Positions 44,769 to 54,320 of a stretch of 55,978 nucleotides of DNA are shown here, one piece after another. Both the position numbers and the translations under genes were made by a program. Under the pieces are notes generated by a model. That model did no database searches. It was not told the DNA's origin and saw nothing but the letters and a program-made list of their open reading frames with translations. Position 1 is the first letter of the stretch, and each line of letters starts with the position of its first letter. Source of the DNA: an uncultured Pirellulaceae bacterium (lineage in GTDB: Bacteria > Planctomycetota > Planctomycetia > Pirellulales > Pirellulaceae); the NCBI GenBank assembly GCA_938010615.1, contig CALLUY010000035.1, positions 1-55,978 of the forward strand, given 5' to 3'.

Positions 44769-45614
44769 ATGAATCCGTCCTACCTGAAAGTCTTCCTGAC
44801 GTTTGCTCGTAACTCGCTGGTCCGCGACATGAGCTTTCGTTTCAATTTCATTTTGACCTGTTTCGCGTCGGTGTCTTGGGCGCTAATGAACTTTCTGCTG
44901 TTCAAAATTATTTATCAGCACACCGATTCCATTGGCGTCGATACGGGCTGGCACGAGAACGAGTTCTTCATCTTTTTGGGGACGATCTGGATCATCAACA
45001 GCTTGATTCAAACGTTCTTCATGGCGAACGCGGAAGGGTTTTCGGAAATGATCCGCACCGGCAGCTTGGACTTTGCATTGCTCAAGCCAATCGACACCCA
45101 ATTCTTGATTTCGTTTCCTCGAATCAACTGGGCGCAAATTCCAAACGGCTTGCTTGGGTTGTCGCTAGTGATTTATTCTCTGCGCGCGTTGATGAACGAT
45201 TCGGAGAAAGTCATTTCGATTGGTCCCGTTGAATGGATCCTCTACGTGTTCTACATCGGCTGCGGCGTCGTCGTGATGTACAGCGTGATGATCATCCTTG
45301 CGTCGACAAGCATCTGGCTGGGTCGGAATCAGAATCTGCACACGTTCTGGTTTTACATCACGAACTTCTACCGCTATCCGATGGAGATCTACCAGAAGTC
45401 AGGAATTGGAATGGCTTTGTGGGGCACGTTCACTTTTGTGATTCCAATTCTTGTCGTGTCGAACGTTCCGGCTCGGATTTTAGCTCAGCCGTTGGAGCGA
45501 GGTTGGTACGACTGGCAATCGCTGTACGCGATCTTTGCTGCGGCGGCTTCACTGGTGGTCAGTCGCTGGGTCTTTAAATTCGCGCTCTCGAGTTACCGAA
45601 GCGCCAGCTCGTAG
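44769..45614 (+). CDS. ABC-2 permease (PF06182-like), subunit 2 of system 1
   Basis: This membrane protein of 281 residues has about six helices. FARNSLVRDMSFRFNFILTC and GSLDFALLKPIDTQFLISFP are the counterparts of the first permease. The two subunits and the ATPase probably form a heteromeric exporter. The gene is separated from its partner by the direct-repeat block; whether translation is coupled is unknown. Confidence 0.87.
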   Translation: MNPSYLKVFLTFARNSLVRDMSFRFNFILTCFASVSWALMNFLLFKIIYQHTDSIGVDTGWHENEFFIFLGTIWIINSLIQTFFMANAEGFSEMIRTGSLDFALLKPIDTQFLISFPRINWAQIPNGLLGLSLVIYSLRALMNDSEKVISIGPVEWILYVFYIGCGVVVMYSVMIILASTSIWLGRNQNLHTFWFYITNFYRYPMEIYQKSGIGMALWGTFTFVIPILVVSNVPARILAQPLERGWYDWQSLYAIFAAAASLVVSRWVFKFALSSYRSASS

Positions 45615-45670
45615 AAGAAACAACACCCTCCCTGTGGGGGCACTTCGTGGTATTTAGTGGCTGGAGAACT

Positions 45671-45908
45671 CGTTTAACGGCAATGCCGTTCAATGAAGGT
45701 GATGTCACCCTTCGTTTTGCCTTTTCAGTAGGGTCGTTGCAGTTGGGGAGGTGGCATAAGCCTCTGGCTTGTGGACATACAGAACACAGGCCAGAGGCCT
45801 ATGCCACCGAGACTTTGCCTTCATTGAACGGTATTGCGTTTAACGGCAAGCCGGAGGTGACTGTGTACGAGGAATGCAGACGCAGTCGCCTTCGGCTTGC
45901 CGTTAAAC
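45671..45908. repeat. interspersed palindromic element, copy D, plus adjoining hairpin
   Basis: 45671-45845 is a near-full copy of the element at 6285-6444. A second palindrome, GTTTAACGGCAAGCCG (45838-45853) paired with its reverse complement at 45893-45908, follows, as in copy B. The order element-then-hairpin is conserved. The rest of the 436-bp gap (45615-46050) shows no further feature except the start region of the next gene. Confidence 0.85.
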
Positions 45909-46050
45909 ACCGTTAAACAATTCCGAAAAAACTGACTTACCCAACAGTAGCTGCAAGGACCAATTAACATCCATGATGAGCCCCCTGTGGGATGGTGCAA
46001 GGCCAGCGGAGGATTGAAACAATTTCGAGGATCGCGGAGTACTCAACACC

Positions 46051-46857
46051 ATGAACACAAATCTTGCGATTGAGACCGACTCACTATCCAAATTTTACGG
46101 AGACTTCCAAGCGGTTGATTCCGTCGACCTCACAGTAGAAAAAGGCTGTTTGTACGGATTCCTCGGTCCAAACGGTGCCGGCAAGTCAACGACAATCAAG
46201 ATGTTGACCGGAATCCTCAAACCGTCTTCGGGCTCGGTGAGACTACTCGGCGGCGATCCTTGGAATCAAACTGAAGCTTTGCAAATCAAGAAACAGATCG
46301 GCGTCGTTCCAGAAGATCTGGCACTGTTCGACAACCTCACCGCACGAGAGTATTTGACTTTCGTCGGTCAAATGCACTTGTTGGACAAAGCCACGATTCT
46401 GCAACGCGGCGAAGAATTGCTCTCCTTGCTGAAGCTCGAAGGCGTGGAGAAAAAACTGACCGTCGAATACTCGCACGGCATGAAAAAGAAGCTTGCCCTT
46501 GCGGCGGCGCTATTGCCGAATCCGAAGCTGCTGTTCTTGGACGAACCGTTCGAAGGCGTCGATGTGGTGACGGCGAAAGTCATCCGCGACTTGCTGTTGA
46601 ACTACGTTGCAAAAGGCTCAACCGTTTTTGTGACATCCCACGTGATGGAAATCGTCGAACGAATTTGCACTCACGTCGGAATCATTGCCAATGGAAACCT
46701 TGTCGAACAGTGTTCGCTAGATGACCTCAACGCACGCAACAGTTTGGAGAATCGCTTCATCGAATTGGTCGGCTCAAACACCGACGAGAAACCAAATTTG
46801 GACTGGCTCGACGGCGGCGAACGCTCAGGCAAATCGGCCGCGGAGGCATCCGAATGA
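46051..46857 (+). CDS. ABC transporter ATP-binding protein (ABC-2, system 2)
   Basis: The 268-residue product has Walker A GPNGAGKSTTIKML (about 43-56), the signature YSHGMKKKLALAAALL, Walker B LLFLDEPFEGVD and the H-loop VTSHVME. It overlaps the large permease gene by 4 bp (ATGA), so the two are translationally coupled. Substrate unknown. Confidence 0.92.
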   Translation: MNTNLAIETDSLSKFYGDFQAVDSVDLTVEKGCLYGFLGPNGAGKSTTIKMLTGILKPSSGSVRLLGGDPWNQTEALQIKKQIGVVPEDLALFDNLTAREYLTFVGQMHLLDKATILQRGEELLSLLKLEGVEKKLTVEYSHGMKKKLALAAALLPNPKLLFLDEPFEGVDVVTAKVIRDLLLNYVAKGSTVFVTSHVMEIVERICTHVGIIANGNLVEQCSLDDLNARNSLENRFIELVGSNTDEKPNLDWLDGGERSGKSAAEASE

Positions 46858-48500
46858 ACTGGAAGCAGCTGACCGGCCCGATTGAACTTCGGTTCCGATT
46901 GATAAAAAATCAGATCGTGAAAGGGGGCACTTTTAACACCGCCTTTCTAACGGTCGCATTCATCCTACTGATCTTCATGTCCGTAGTTTCGTTTTTAGGC
47001 ACAGTGATCGGCGGCGCTTTATTACTGGGCCCACTGCGCGCCGAATGGATTGTATTGACGTGGAACGTTGCCACTCTGGTTTTCATTGGAAGTTCAATCT
47101 TTGAACTTATGAATAGTGTGCAACAAAACGATGCGATCGAAATTGATCGCCTGCTGCACCTCCCGTTGACAATGGGAGGTGCCTTTTCGCTCAACTATCT
47201 GAGTTCATTGGCCAGCCTCAACATGCTGATGTTGGCTCCGATCGTGATTGGCTTGGCCATTGCGATGCCGATCGCCAAAGGCTGGCACTGCTTCATAGCG
47301 ATTCCACTATCGGTGTCATTTTTGTTCATGGTGACGGCGCTGATGTTTCAACTTCGCGGCTGGTTCGCGGGGTTGGCAAAGAACAAAAGGACCAAAGGCT
47401 GGCTGATGATTGTGGTCCCTTTTGCTCTTGTTGCACTCATCCTAGCGATGACTGAATTCGCCAAATCGAGTCCGATCCAAACCGTGATCAGCGAGAATCC
47501 TCTGGGATTTATGACTTTGGGTATTGATGCCGCAAATCGAAATGCAAATCTGCTGCCCGGATTGATTGGTACGGCTTGCATGACGACGATTGGAGTTCTC
47601 AGTCTGTTCTTGGCCTATCGAAAATCAATGAAGCAATACACTGGGGCAGATATTGCGACACGATCTAACACCCGTAAAGTATTGGCGGCCACATGGGAAC
47701 AGAGCAGCCAATTCAACAAACTTCCTTGGACATCGAAACCGGAATCTGCTGTTGCACTGGCTGAACTCAAATGCCTTCGTCGAGCACCGGAAATTCTAGC
47801 CGCGGTCATTCCGTTGATTGCCGCGATAATTTTTGGAAGCCCTTACCTAATTGGCATCGAAGGCTACAACGTCTCGCCGTTCTTCAAAACTCAATTGCCG
47901 GTCGCAGTGATCTTTCTAACTTTGATCGGATTTCCCGCGTTTCTGTTCAGCACTTATAGTTACGACCGCGACGGATTTCGAGCCTTCATGCTTTCGCCGC
48001 TTCCTCGTGAAACGATTTTGCATGGAAAGAATCTGGCGGTCGGTATCCCCACGGTCATTTGCGGGTGGGTCAGCCTGTTGGTTCTGCAGATCTTTTTGCC
48101 GGTTGGCCCGATCTGGTTTCTCGCTTCACTCATTCAGGTTCCTGCGGCGTTTCTGCTGATGTGTTTTGCGGGGCACATCGTTTCGATCTTCACGCCAATT
48201 GGATTCAAGCGTGGTTCGATGCAGCCTGTTAACCTCAAACTCGTTCCTGCGATTGCGATTTACGTAGGCGTTCTTGTGGGGCCGATGCTGGCGGTCCTCC
48301 CGGCGAGCTTTGCTCAAGAGCTATCGAGGTTCGCGGGCTTTTACTTCGGTGCTTCGTTTGCTTGGCTGTACGTATTGATATCAGTGATTCAACTGGCGGT
48401 CACGTGGGTGATTTATCGTAAAAGCCTGCCGATGATTGCGTCATGGTTGTGGAATCGCGAGCCAGAGATTTTGGAAATGGTTGCGAATATTCCAGAGTAG
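46854..48500 (+). CDS. large ABC-2-type permease (system 2)
   Basis: The 548-residue product has about 12 hydrophobic helices in two halves, separated near residue 280 by a soluble stretch. It looks like a fused pair of ABC-2 permease halves. It partners the ATPase at 46051. The gene ends 30 bp before the convergent S41 peptidase gene. Function of the exporter unknown. Confidence 0.85.
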   Translation: MNWKQLTGPIELRFRLIKNQIVKGGTFNTAFLTVAFILLIFMSVVSFLGTVIGGALLLGPLRAEWIVLTWNVATLVFIGSSIFELMNSVQQNDAIEIDRLLHLPLTMGGAFSLNYLSSLASLNMLMLAPIVIGLAIAMPIAKGWHCFIAIPLSVSFLFMVTALMFQLRGWFAGLAKNKRTKGWLMIVVPFALVALILAMTEFAKSSPIQTVISENPLGFMTLGIDAANRNANLLPGLIGTACMTTIGVLSLFLAYRKSMKQYTGADIATRSNTRKVLAATWEQSSQFNKLPWTSKPESAVALAELKCLRRAPEILAAVIPLIAAIIFGSPYLIGIEGYNVSPFFKTQLPVAVIFLTLIGFPAFLFSTYSYDRDGFRAFMLSPLPRETILHGKNLAVGIPTVICGWVSLLVLQIFLPVGPIWFLASLIQVPAAFLLMCFAGHIVSIFTPIGFKRGSMQPVNLKLVPAIAIYVGVLVGPMLAVLPASFAQELSRFAGFYFGASFAWLYVLISVIQLAVTWVIYRKSLPMIASWLWNREPEILEMVANIPE

Positions 48501-48530
48501 AGGCTATTTGGGAGGTCTTGTTTGCCGGCA

Positions 48531-50801
48531 CTACCGCACAACCTCAATCGCCTTTTCCAGAAGCTCGTCTTTTCCATCGCGAATGCCCTGAACGGTTGGC
48601 TCCATTGGAATTGTTGGCTTCACACCAAGGACATGATGCTGTGAATCGTCATGATTGATGACACGCATTCCGGTGTAGACAACTCGGTAGCCACCGGGCA
48701 GCTCGAAAGGATTTATATTCCCGTTGGCTCCTGCGGTTGGTGAACCAATAATTTCGGCAAGTTCATAGTTTGCCACGATTGCCATGCAGCTTTCCGCATA
48801 ACTGATGGCGGAACCATTGGTGATGAAAGCGAACTTCCCCTTGAAGCGAGGTTCTCGCGGTGGCATCTCCCAACGACCTCGTTTGTCAAAGTCAGCCATG
48901 TCGACACGGTCAGGGCGAACCTGCTTTGAAACCAGCCATTGCGCTGACTGCATATGATCGTCCGTCATGTGCTGGAAAAGATACTGAGTCCCGCGAGGAT
49001 AGCCGCGCATGTCGAAAACGATGCCTTTCGCGTTGGCGAACTTCTCAATCATCGGATCGACGTCCTTCGGTTCGGCTCGACCAAGATCGACGTAGTAAAT
49101 TGCTCCGCTGCCATCTTTTTCGCCTTCTTCGATCGTGTCAACGACTTCGCGTTTTTTCACAACAGGTGGACGATCGGTTCCTGTTTGTAGTTCGGACTCC
49201 CATTCCTTGTCGCCACGTTTTAGCTTGAACGCGACGCGCTCGCGGCCATCAAAAACGACGCTAAGTTGAGCCAGCGATCGATAGCGCTTCCATTGTGGCG
49301 AGCCAGAAATCAAAGCTTCCTCTTCAACCAAGCAATCGATACTCGGTTTGCCATTGATGTGAGTCACAACGTCGCCGACCTGAATCGAATCATCATCGCT
49401 GGCAAGCACAACCAATTGATCTTCGACCCAACCGAAGCTTAGCGTCAGAAACTTCATGTTTTGGTAACGCATCGGATCCATCACGTTTCCGTGTCCATCA
49501 TGAAGTTGAGCCACGAGCCACTGCAAACTTTTGGTCGCGGTCTTCCGATCGTCGGCGGCAGCCGCCATCTTCATGCTGGAAACCAAGACGCCGTCCCAGT
49601 CCGTTTCAACTTGATCGAAATATGGGTAGAAATGCTGGAAGATGCTCCATGTTATTGCGATGTTCGCAGTTGCGATCACGTTGTCACTCTCGTTTGAGAA
49701 ATCGGCTACGCGTTGAACGAAGCGATCGACCTGCTCATCGTCACCTTTTTCGTATCGAGCACCCGCAGACATCGCCAATGGCATCCGGACGCGCAGGCCT
49801 GTTGCCACTTCCGCGTCGACGACTTCACCAAGTTTAGGGACGACGTCCAAAAAGCCAGCTGACGCGGCACTTGTTTTGGTCTGAACTGCGATCCGCATCG
49901 CCTGATCGCCCTGCGCGACATCTTTGGTTTCCGAAACGTAGTCGTATCCTTGTGCCGTTCCGAACCAACCTTCGGGCGACGAGTCACCGTCTTCAAAGTT
50001 AGCGTTTCTGATTTCAATTTCCGACCAGTCGTCGCCGTCTTTGACCTCCAAACGGGCATCGTCAATTAGGCCGCTTCCTTTGCCCATCATCATGACGCCG
50101 AAAGTAATTAGCTCGGCATCGTCGTCGACAGTTCCTGAAAGTTCATACTCGGCCCATTCGCTACCGGTGATCGGACGGTTTCCCATGTTGTCAAACAGAC
50201 CTTTCTCCTCCGATTCGCGATCCACTCGAAACCAACCCTGCAGACGGCAAGGCTTTTGGTCGACTTTTGCCTGAAAGCGAAAACGGATCTCTTTACCTCG
50301 CAAGTCGTTGGCATCCATGGCTTGGAGCACGTTCGCAAACGGTGCCGCGGGAGCAGACGTGATGACAGCTCGATTCGTGCGGGCACTTCGATACATTCCT
50401 TTTTTGCCGCCAAGCCCGACACCGAAGTGTTGCCACGCGAGGACTTCGCTGGCCGGCACTTCCTTGGTTTCCGGGAGCTCTTTCTGCTGCCCTTCGTAGA
50501 ACTGAAGATCAACGACGACGGGGCCAAAGATCTTCTGGAGGACTTGCTGCGTCGACTCATCGTCGGGAGAATTCAGAACTTCGTTCGCTCCGAAGATTGC
50601 CATTTGATTCCAGTCCAGCAAACTGGCTTGGTCGCTGGGATGGAAGAATCTTGCGTAGCCGTAGGTTCTTGCGAACGCGGTCAGCTTCTGCATTTGGAGA
50701 TCCGACACTTCATCCGTCGCGGCCCTCAATTCAACCGGAACAGAAAACTGCAGAAGGACGACACTGAAAACGACGCATAGCTGCAGTGAAAGACGGCTCA
50801 T
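48531..50801 (-). CDS. secreted S41-family peptidase
   Basis: The 756-residue product has a signal peptide (about 1-27). The N-terminal half is a helical region plus beta-rich domains of jelly-roll look (GWFRVDRESEEKG). A PDZ-like segment (VLASDDDSIQVGDVVTHING) and the S41 catalytic core follow. The nucleophile is likely the second Ser of SYAESC in NGSAISYAESCMAI, and GSPTAGANGN follows. The general base is not obvious in this short core, so the activity is probable but not certain. ATG 50801 is chosen because the longer frame from 50951 adds residues before the signal peptide. Confidence 0.83.
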   Translation of the reverse strand: MSRLSLQLCVVFSVVLLQFSVPVELRAATDEVSDLQMQKLTAFARTYGYARFFHPSDQASLLDWNQMAIFGANEVLNSPDDESTQQVLQKIFGPVVVDLQFYEGQQKELPETKEVPASEVLAWQHFGVGLGGKKGMYRSARTNRAVITSAPAAPFANVLQAMDANDLRGKEIRFRFQAKVDQKPCRLQGWFRVDRESEEKGLFDNMGNRPITGSEWAEYELSGTVDDDAELITFGVMMMGKGSGLIDDARLEVKDGDDWSEIEIRNANFEDGDSSPEGWFGTAQGYDYVSETKDVAQGDQAMRIAVQTKTSAASAGFLDVVPKLGEVVDAEVATGLRVRMPLAMSAGARYEKGDDEQVDRFVQRVADFSNESDNVIATANIAITWSIFQHFYPYFDQVETDWDGVLVSSMKMAAAADDRKTATKSLQWLVAQLHDGHGNVMDPMRYQNMKFLTLSFGWVEDQLVVLASDDDSIQVGDVVTHINGKPSIDCLVEEEALISGSPQWKRYRSLAQLSVVFDGRERVAFKLKRGDKEWESELQTGTDRPPVVKKREVVDTIEEGEKDGSGAIYYVDLGRAEPKDVDPMIEKFANAKGIVFDMRGYPRGTQYLFQHMTDDHMQSAQWLVSKQVRPDRVDMADFDKRGRWEMPPREPRFKGKFAFITNGSAISYAESCMAIVANYELAEIIGSPTAGANGNINPFELPGGYRVVYTGMRVINHDDSQHHVLGVKPTIPMEPTVQGIRDGKDELLEKAIEVVR

Positions 50802-50889
50802 AACTTGTTTCCCATCGCGTTTGAATTGGACACCAGGATTCAATTTACGGGAGTAAACGCTTGCCCGCAAACAACTCAATGTGAAACCC

Positions 50890-50905
50890 GGCTCCAATCG
50901 GAGCC
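50890..50905. repeat. short hairpin in the 50802-51233 gap
   Basis: GGCTCC (50890-50895) and GGAGCC (50900-50905) form a 6-bp stem with an AATC loop. The surrounding 432-bp gap between the divergent genes should hold both promoters; I see no clear -35/-10 pair and no small gene. Confidence 0.5.
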
Positions 50906-51233
50906 ATGGTAAATCGGGTTGTGCCCAATATCCGGTCCAAGCTTGAGACACTTGTTCAGACTGTAGTGGGGCCGTTCGGAACTATGGACTCTGCCAGCAA
51001 AACCGTCGAAACGAGGAGAAGAGCTGTGGAAATCCAGCGACGGCGCTGGGGGACTACTCTTGAGACACCACCAAAGACCAAAATTTGTTGCATCCAAACA
51101 GATTTCGACTCAAAATTACTCAGATTTCAAGGTTGGCAAGTTATACTACTTGGGCAACTTTAGATGAGCAAAAACAACAAGATCAACGCACAAGTCTCGC
51201 CGACGCCTCAGAGACGACACGGAGCCGAAAAGA

Positions 51234-52781
51234 ATGTCAAAACTGATTCCGATGGAACAAGCCGCAACGATGTTGGGCATGTCAGTAGATCAAATCAATG
51301 AGCTTCGGAGTAACCAAGAGATCTTTGGTTACAAAGATGGAGGCACGTGGAAGTTCAAGATGACCGAACTTGAACGCGTGGCAGACAACTTGGGAGTCAG
51401 CCTTGGTGGTGCGGACGATGTGGCTGGTGCAATCGGTGGAATGATCGGCGGAGCAAAAGACAAAGCGAAGGACGTTGCAGACAGTTTCGACGATCTCGAT
51501 TTCGGCGATTCAGAAGAGCTCCTGTTGGATGACGATTCGTCGGCTGATTCAATGGATCTCGATATCGACGAAGACTCGTCGGTCGAATTGATGCAGAGTG
51601 CAAAATCATCGGACATCTTCAGCGACCTCGAAGAGGACGGCGTTACTCTTGAAGACAGCGGACTGTTGCCATCCGGAACCTCAAAGGATCTCGACGACAA
51701 AGACGAATTGGTCATCAGCAACAGCGACGAAATCGACTTGGGCGAAAGCGGCAGTCTGAAACTCAAAGAGGAGAGCTCGATTAGTCTCAATGAGAGTGGC
51801 GTACTCGATCTCGGTACGGCATCAGAAGTCCTCGACAACGATGACCAACTCTCGTTCGGAACGAGCGACATCAGCCTCGCTTCGGGCAGTAGTAAGAAAT
51901 TGAAAGACGGTGACACTGGATCTGATGTTCTCGATGGCGAAGCTGCTGCTTCTGGAAGTCCATCGGACACCGGCAAGATGCTCGGCGCGGACAGTGGCGA
52001 TGATTTGCTACTCGCCGAAGACGATCTTTTCGAAGACGATCTCGTGCTCCAAGACAGTGCTTCATTCGCAGACAGCTCAGACATGGGCAGCGATTTCGAC
52101 GAAAGCGACTTGATCTTGGACGATAGCGATTCAAGTTCAGAGCTCGCTTTGGAAGCCAACCAATCAGGCATCTCACTCTCTCCAAACGAGAGCGGCATTT
52201 CTCTGGGCGACGAGCCTCTTGAGCTTGGTGGATCGGATATTGACGCGCTGGAACTTCCTGAAGACGACATGATCGTTCTTGAGGACGCAGCCGACCCTGA
52301 AGCAGCCACGATGATGCAGGAAGATGATTTCAACTTGACGCCGCTCGAGCAATCACTCGATGGCGACGATTCAAGTGGATCTTCATCGCAAGTCATCGCA
52401 CTCGAAGATTCTGAAATCTACGCTGACGAATCGGAAGCAACGATTCTCGGTGGAAGCGATGACGCCTTTGGTGCCCCCGCGATGGTTGACGACGGGATGG
52501 GCATGACCGAAGCCGGATTTGTCGGCGCTGGCGCTGCTGCCGGAGCAATGATTCCGGGCATGGCGATGGACGGAACGATGGTCCAAACAGGACCAATGGG
52601 ACCACCAGAAGCTGAATACTCACTGCTCAACATTCTTTCTCTTGCTGGAGCTGCGGCGATTCTATTCCTCGGTGCTCTGTTGGCGTTCGACACATGTCGC
52701 AACCTTTGGGTTGGTGATGGTTCGGTCGTATCCAGCGGATTCCTCGACTTCGTGATCCGCACACTCGGCATGAAGAACTAG
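51234..52781 (+). CDS. protein with excisionase-like HTH, long acidic repeat region and C-terminal membrane segment
   Basis: The 515-residue product starts with an HTH of the MerR/excisionase type (MEQAATMLGMSVDQINELRS, then GTWKFKMTELERV; about 7-50). A long Asp/Ser/Glu-rich region (about 80-400) contains repeated motifs such as SGISLSPNESGISLG, and a Gly/Ala/Met-rich stretch (about 415-455) comes next. A membrane segment (LLNILSLAGAAAILFLGALL) and a short C-terminus end the protein. An excisionase-type head tied to a membrane tail is odd; a membrane-bound DNA-associated protein is inferred. ATG 51234 is the only sensible start. A strong terminator follows. Confidence 0.75.
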   Translation: MSKLIPMEQAATMLGMSVDQINELRSNQEIFGYKDGGTWKFKMTELERVADNLGVSLGGADDVAGAIGGMIGGAKDKAKDVADSFDDLDFGDSEELLLDDDSSADSMDLDIDEDSSVELMQSAKSSDIFSDLEEDGVTLEDSGLLPSGTSKDLDDKDELVISNSDEIDLGESGSLKLKEESSISLNESGVLDLGTASEVLDNDDQLSFGTSDISLASGSSKKLKDGDTGSDVLDGEAAASGSPSDTGKMLGADSGDDLLLAEDDLFEDDLVLQDSASFADSSDMGSDFDESDLILDDSDSSSELALEANQSGISLSPNESGISLGDEPLELGGSDIDALELPEDDMIVLEDAADPEAATMMQEDDFNLTPLEQSLDGDDSSGSSSQVIALEDSEIYADESEATILGGSDDAFGAPAMVDDGMGMTEAGFVGAGAAAGAMIPGMAMDGTMVQTGPMGPPEAEYSLLNILSLAGAAAILFLGALLAFDTCRNLWVGDGSVVSSGFLDFVIRTLGMKN

Positions 52782-52829
52782 GCTTTCCTGTAGCAAAAGT
52801 CGTCAAGACGACCACTAAGCAAATCACGA

Positions 52830-52863
52830 AGCGATCAGCAATTTCTGCTGATCGCTTTTTTTG
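52830..52863 (+). terminator. Rho-independent terminator
   Basis: GCGATCAGCA and TGCTGATCGC form a perfect 10-bp stem with a 5-nt loop followed by TTTTTTT. It closes the acidic HTH gene. Confidence 0.95.
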
Positions 52864-52928
52864 TAGCCTGAGATATTGAAAACAACACGAAGCTCAACTC
52901 TTCTCCAACAATCGGAGCTCCACCTACA

Positions 52929-53567
52929 TCAACCCTCTGAACTGCTCGCTGCGGTGTGCCAGTCTCGTTTGAATCCTTCAAACCCATCCACATCAACTGC
53001 ATGGCAATCCGAACAGTTGACCAGCTTCGCAAACTCATCCTTTTCAACCGTTGCCGCCACGTGGCATTTCGAACAATCGGCGAGCCCATCCGGATGGGAC
53101 TCAAAAAAATGCTCGTCGCCATAAAACCAACCTTGGAAAACTTCTTTCAGCGTGGCGTCTTCGTCCGCGACTTTTCGATGGCACTGATTGCAGTTATCAA
53201 ATTCGGCCAATTGCGAATGACCATGCAACAGATTGAACGCCTTCACATTGAACGCAACCGAAGTCAGGTCAGAGTCGGACGAATTCAAATCAACGGTCGC
53301 CACATCCGAACCAGAAACCTTCTCACTGATCGGCGCAAAAGAATAACCCACCAAAACGCCGGCCAGCATGGCAGCAGCTGCAGTCGCCAGAATTGCAGTC
53401 CATCCAAACTGGATACCACCTGCCACCGAACGCTCCGCAAATTCGTCATTTGCAACAAGATTCGAAATCACAACGTCCAACTGATCCGATGGGCCACGCA
53501 ACTTCATTTGTTTCAACAACGATTCAACATCGGACGATTGGAAACTGCGAGATTCGTTCAGGCTCAT
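52929..53567 (-). CDS. single-pass membrane protein with three CxxCH heme c sites; candidate heme-bearing anti-sigma factor
   Basis: The 212-residue product has an N-terminal cytoplasmic part (about 1-52), one membrane segment (about 55-77) and an outer part. The outer part carries CNQCH (126-130), CSKCH (165-169) and CSDCH (185-189), with extra His at 115, 117, 153, 158 and 204 as possible axial ligands. The start overlaps the ECF sigma gene by 4 bp (ATGA), exactly where an anti-sigma factor is expected. The N-terminal part is short and has no recognised zinc anti-sigma motif. The alternative is a plain membrane-bound multiheme electron carrier. A cytochrome c maturation gene lies about 1.4 kb away. 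Confidence 0.8.
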   Translation of the reverse strand: MSLNESRSFQSSDVESLLKQMKLRGPSDQLDVVISNLVANDEFAERSVAGGIQFGWTAILATAAAAMLAGVLVGYSFAPISEKVSGSDVATVDLNSSDSDLTSVAFNVKAFNLLHGHSQLAEFDNCNQCHRKVADEDATLKEVFQGWFYGDEHFFESHPDGLADCSKCHVAATVEKDEFAKLVNCSDCHAVDVDGFEGFKRDWHTAASSSEG

Positions 53568-54073
53568 ATTTGACCTTTCAATTGATTTTCCAGTTTGATC
53601 AGCGCTCTTCGGTATCGAGTTGCCATCGTTTTGGGAGATGTTTCAGCCATTTCACCAGCTTGCTCAAATGTCAAACCTGCAAACATTTTCAAAACGACCA
53701 CTTCCCGCTCCGATTCAGCCAATTCATCGATCGCTGCCCGAAGCATTTCTGCTCGTTCTTCTGTCAGCAGAGAGTCTGGTGGCGAAGGAGTATTGTCGGT
53801 TTGCTGAAAACTCTCAAACAAACCTTCACTCAATCGCCGTTGATGGTGGTGCTTCCTTTGCAAATCGACGGCACAATTTCGCACACACCGAAAAACATAA
53901 GGAACCATGTTCTGTTGCTCCATTTCCTTCACTGCATTTGAACTCCGATGCAAACGCGTAAATGCGTTCTGAATCGCGTCTTCTGCCATTTGCGGGCAAC
54001 CAAGAATCGAAAGCGCGTACGAAAACAAACCTTGTCGGTGTTCTCGATACAGGCTTTCCATCCACTGTTTCAT
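53564..54073 (-). CDS. ECF-type RNA polymerase sigma factor
   Basis: The 169-residue product has region 2 (YREHRQGLFSYALSILGCPQ, then EDAIQNAFTRLHRS) and region 4 (LAESEREVVVLKMFAGLTFE, then TSPKTMATRYRRALIKLE), the ECF plan without region 3. It overlaps the heme-site membrane protein by 4 bp, and the pair should be cotranscribed and coregulated. Target promoters are unknown. A 247-bp intergenic stretch separates it from the divergent lipoprotein gene and should hold its promoter. Confidence 0.94.
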   Translation of the reverse strand: MKQWMESLYREHRQGLFSYALSILGCPQMAEDAIQNAFTRLHRSSNAVKEMEQQNMVPYVFRCVRNCAVDLQRKHHHQRRLSEGLFESFQQTDNTPSPPDSLLTEERAEMLRAAIDELAESEREVVVLKMFAGLTFEQAGEMAETSPKTMATRYRRALIKLENQLKGQI

Positions 54074-54320
54074 GAATTCCGTTCATTCCCTGGCGATCAA
54101 GTCTTGGCAGTAAATATTAGACGTTTGTCGAATCGATCTTCCTTCAAAAAAGTTTGAAGAAATTATGGGCGGCCACACGTTATTGAGACAGATGCGGTTC
54201 TCAGCAACACGGATTGCGACATTATGTCTGATCCATCCAAATTGATTGCCCATAGGACTGTTTCCAGTACCGCCTATAATCTGTCATTGATATTCACCGG
54301 CTCTCTAACCAACTATTTTT

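Noticed and set aside
51329..52396. Long Ser-rich open frame on the reverse strand
   Set aside because: It is the mirror of the Asp/Ser/Glu-rich gene at 51234 in the opposite strand. It has no start context and no domain.
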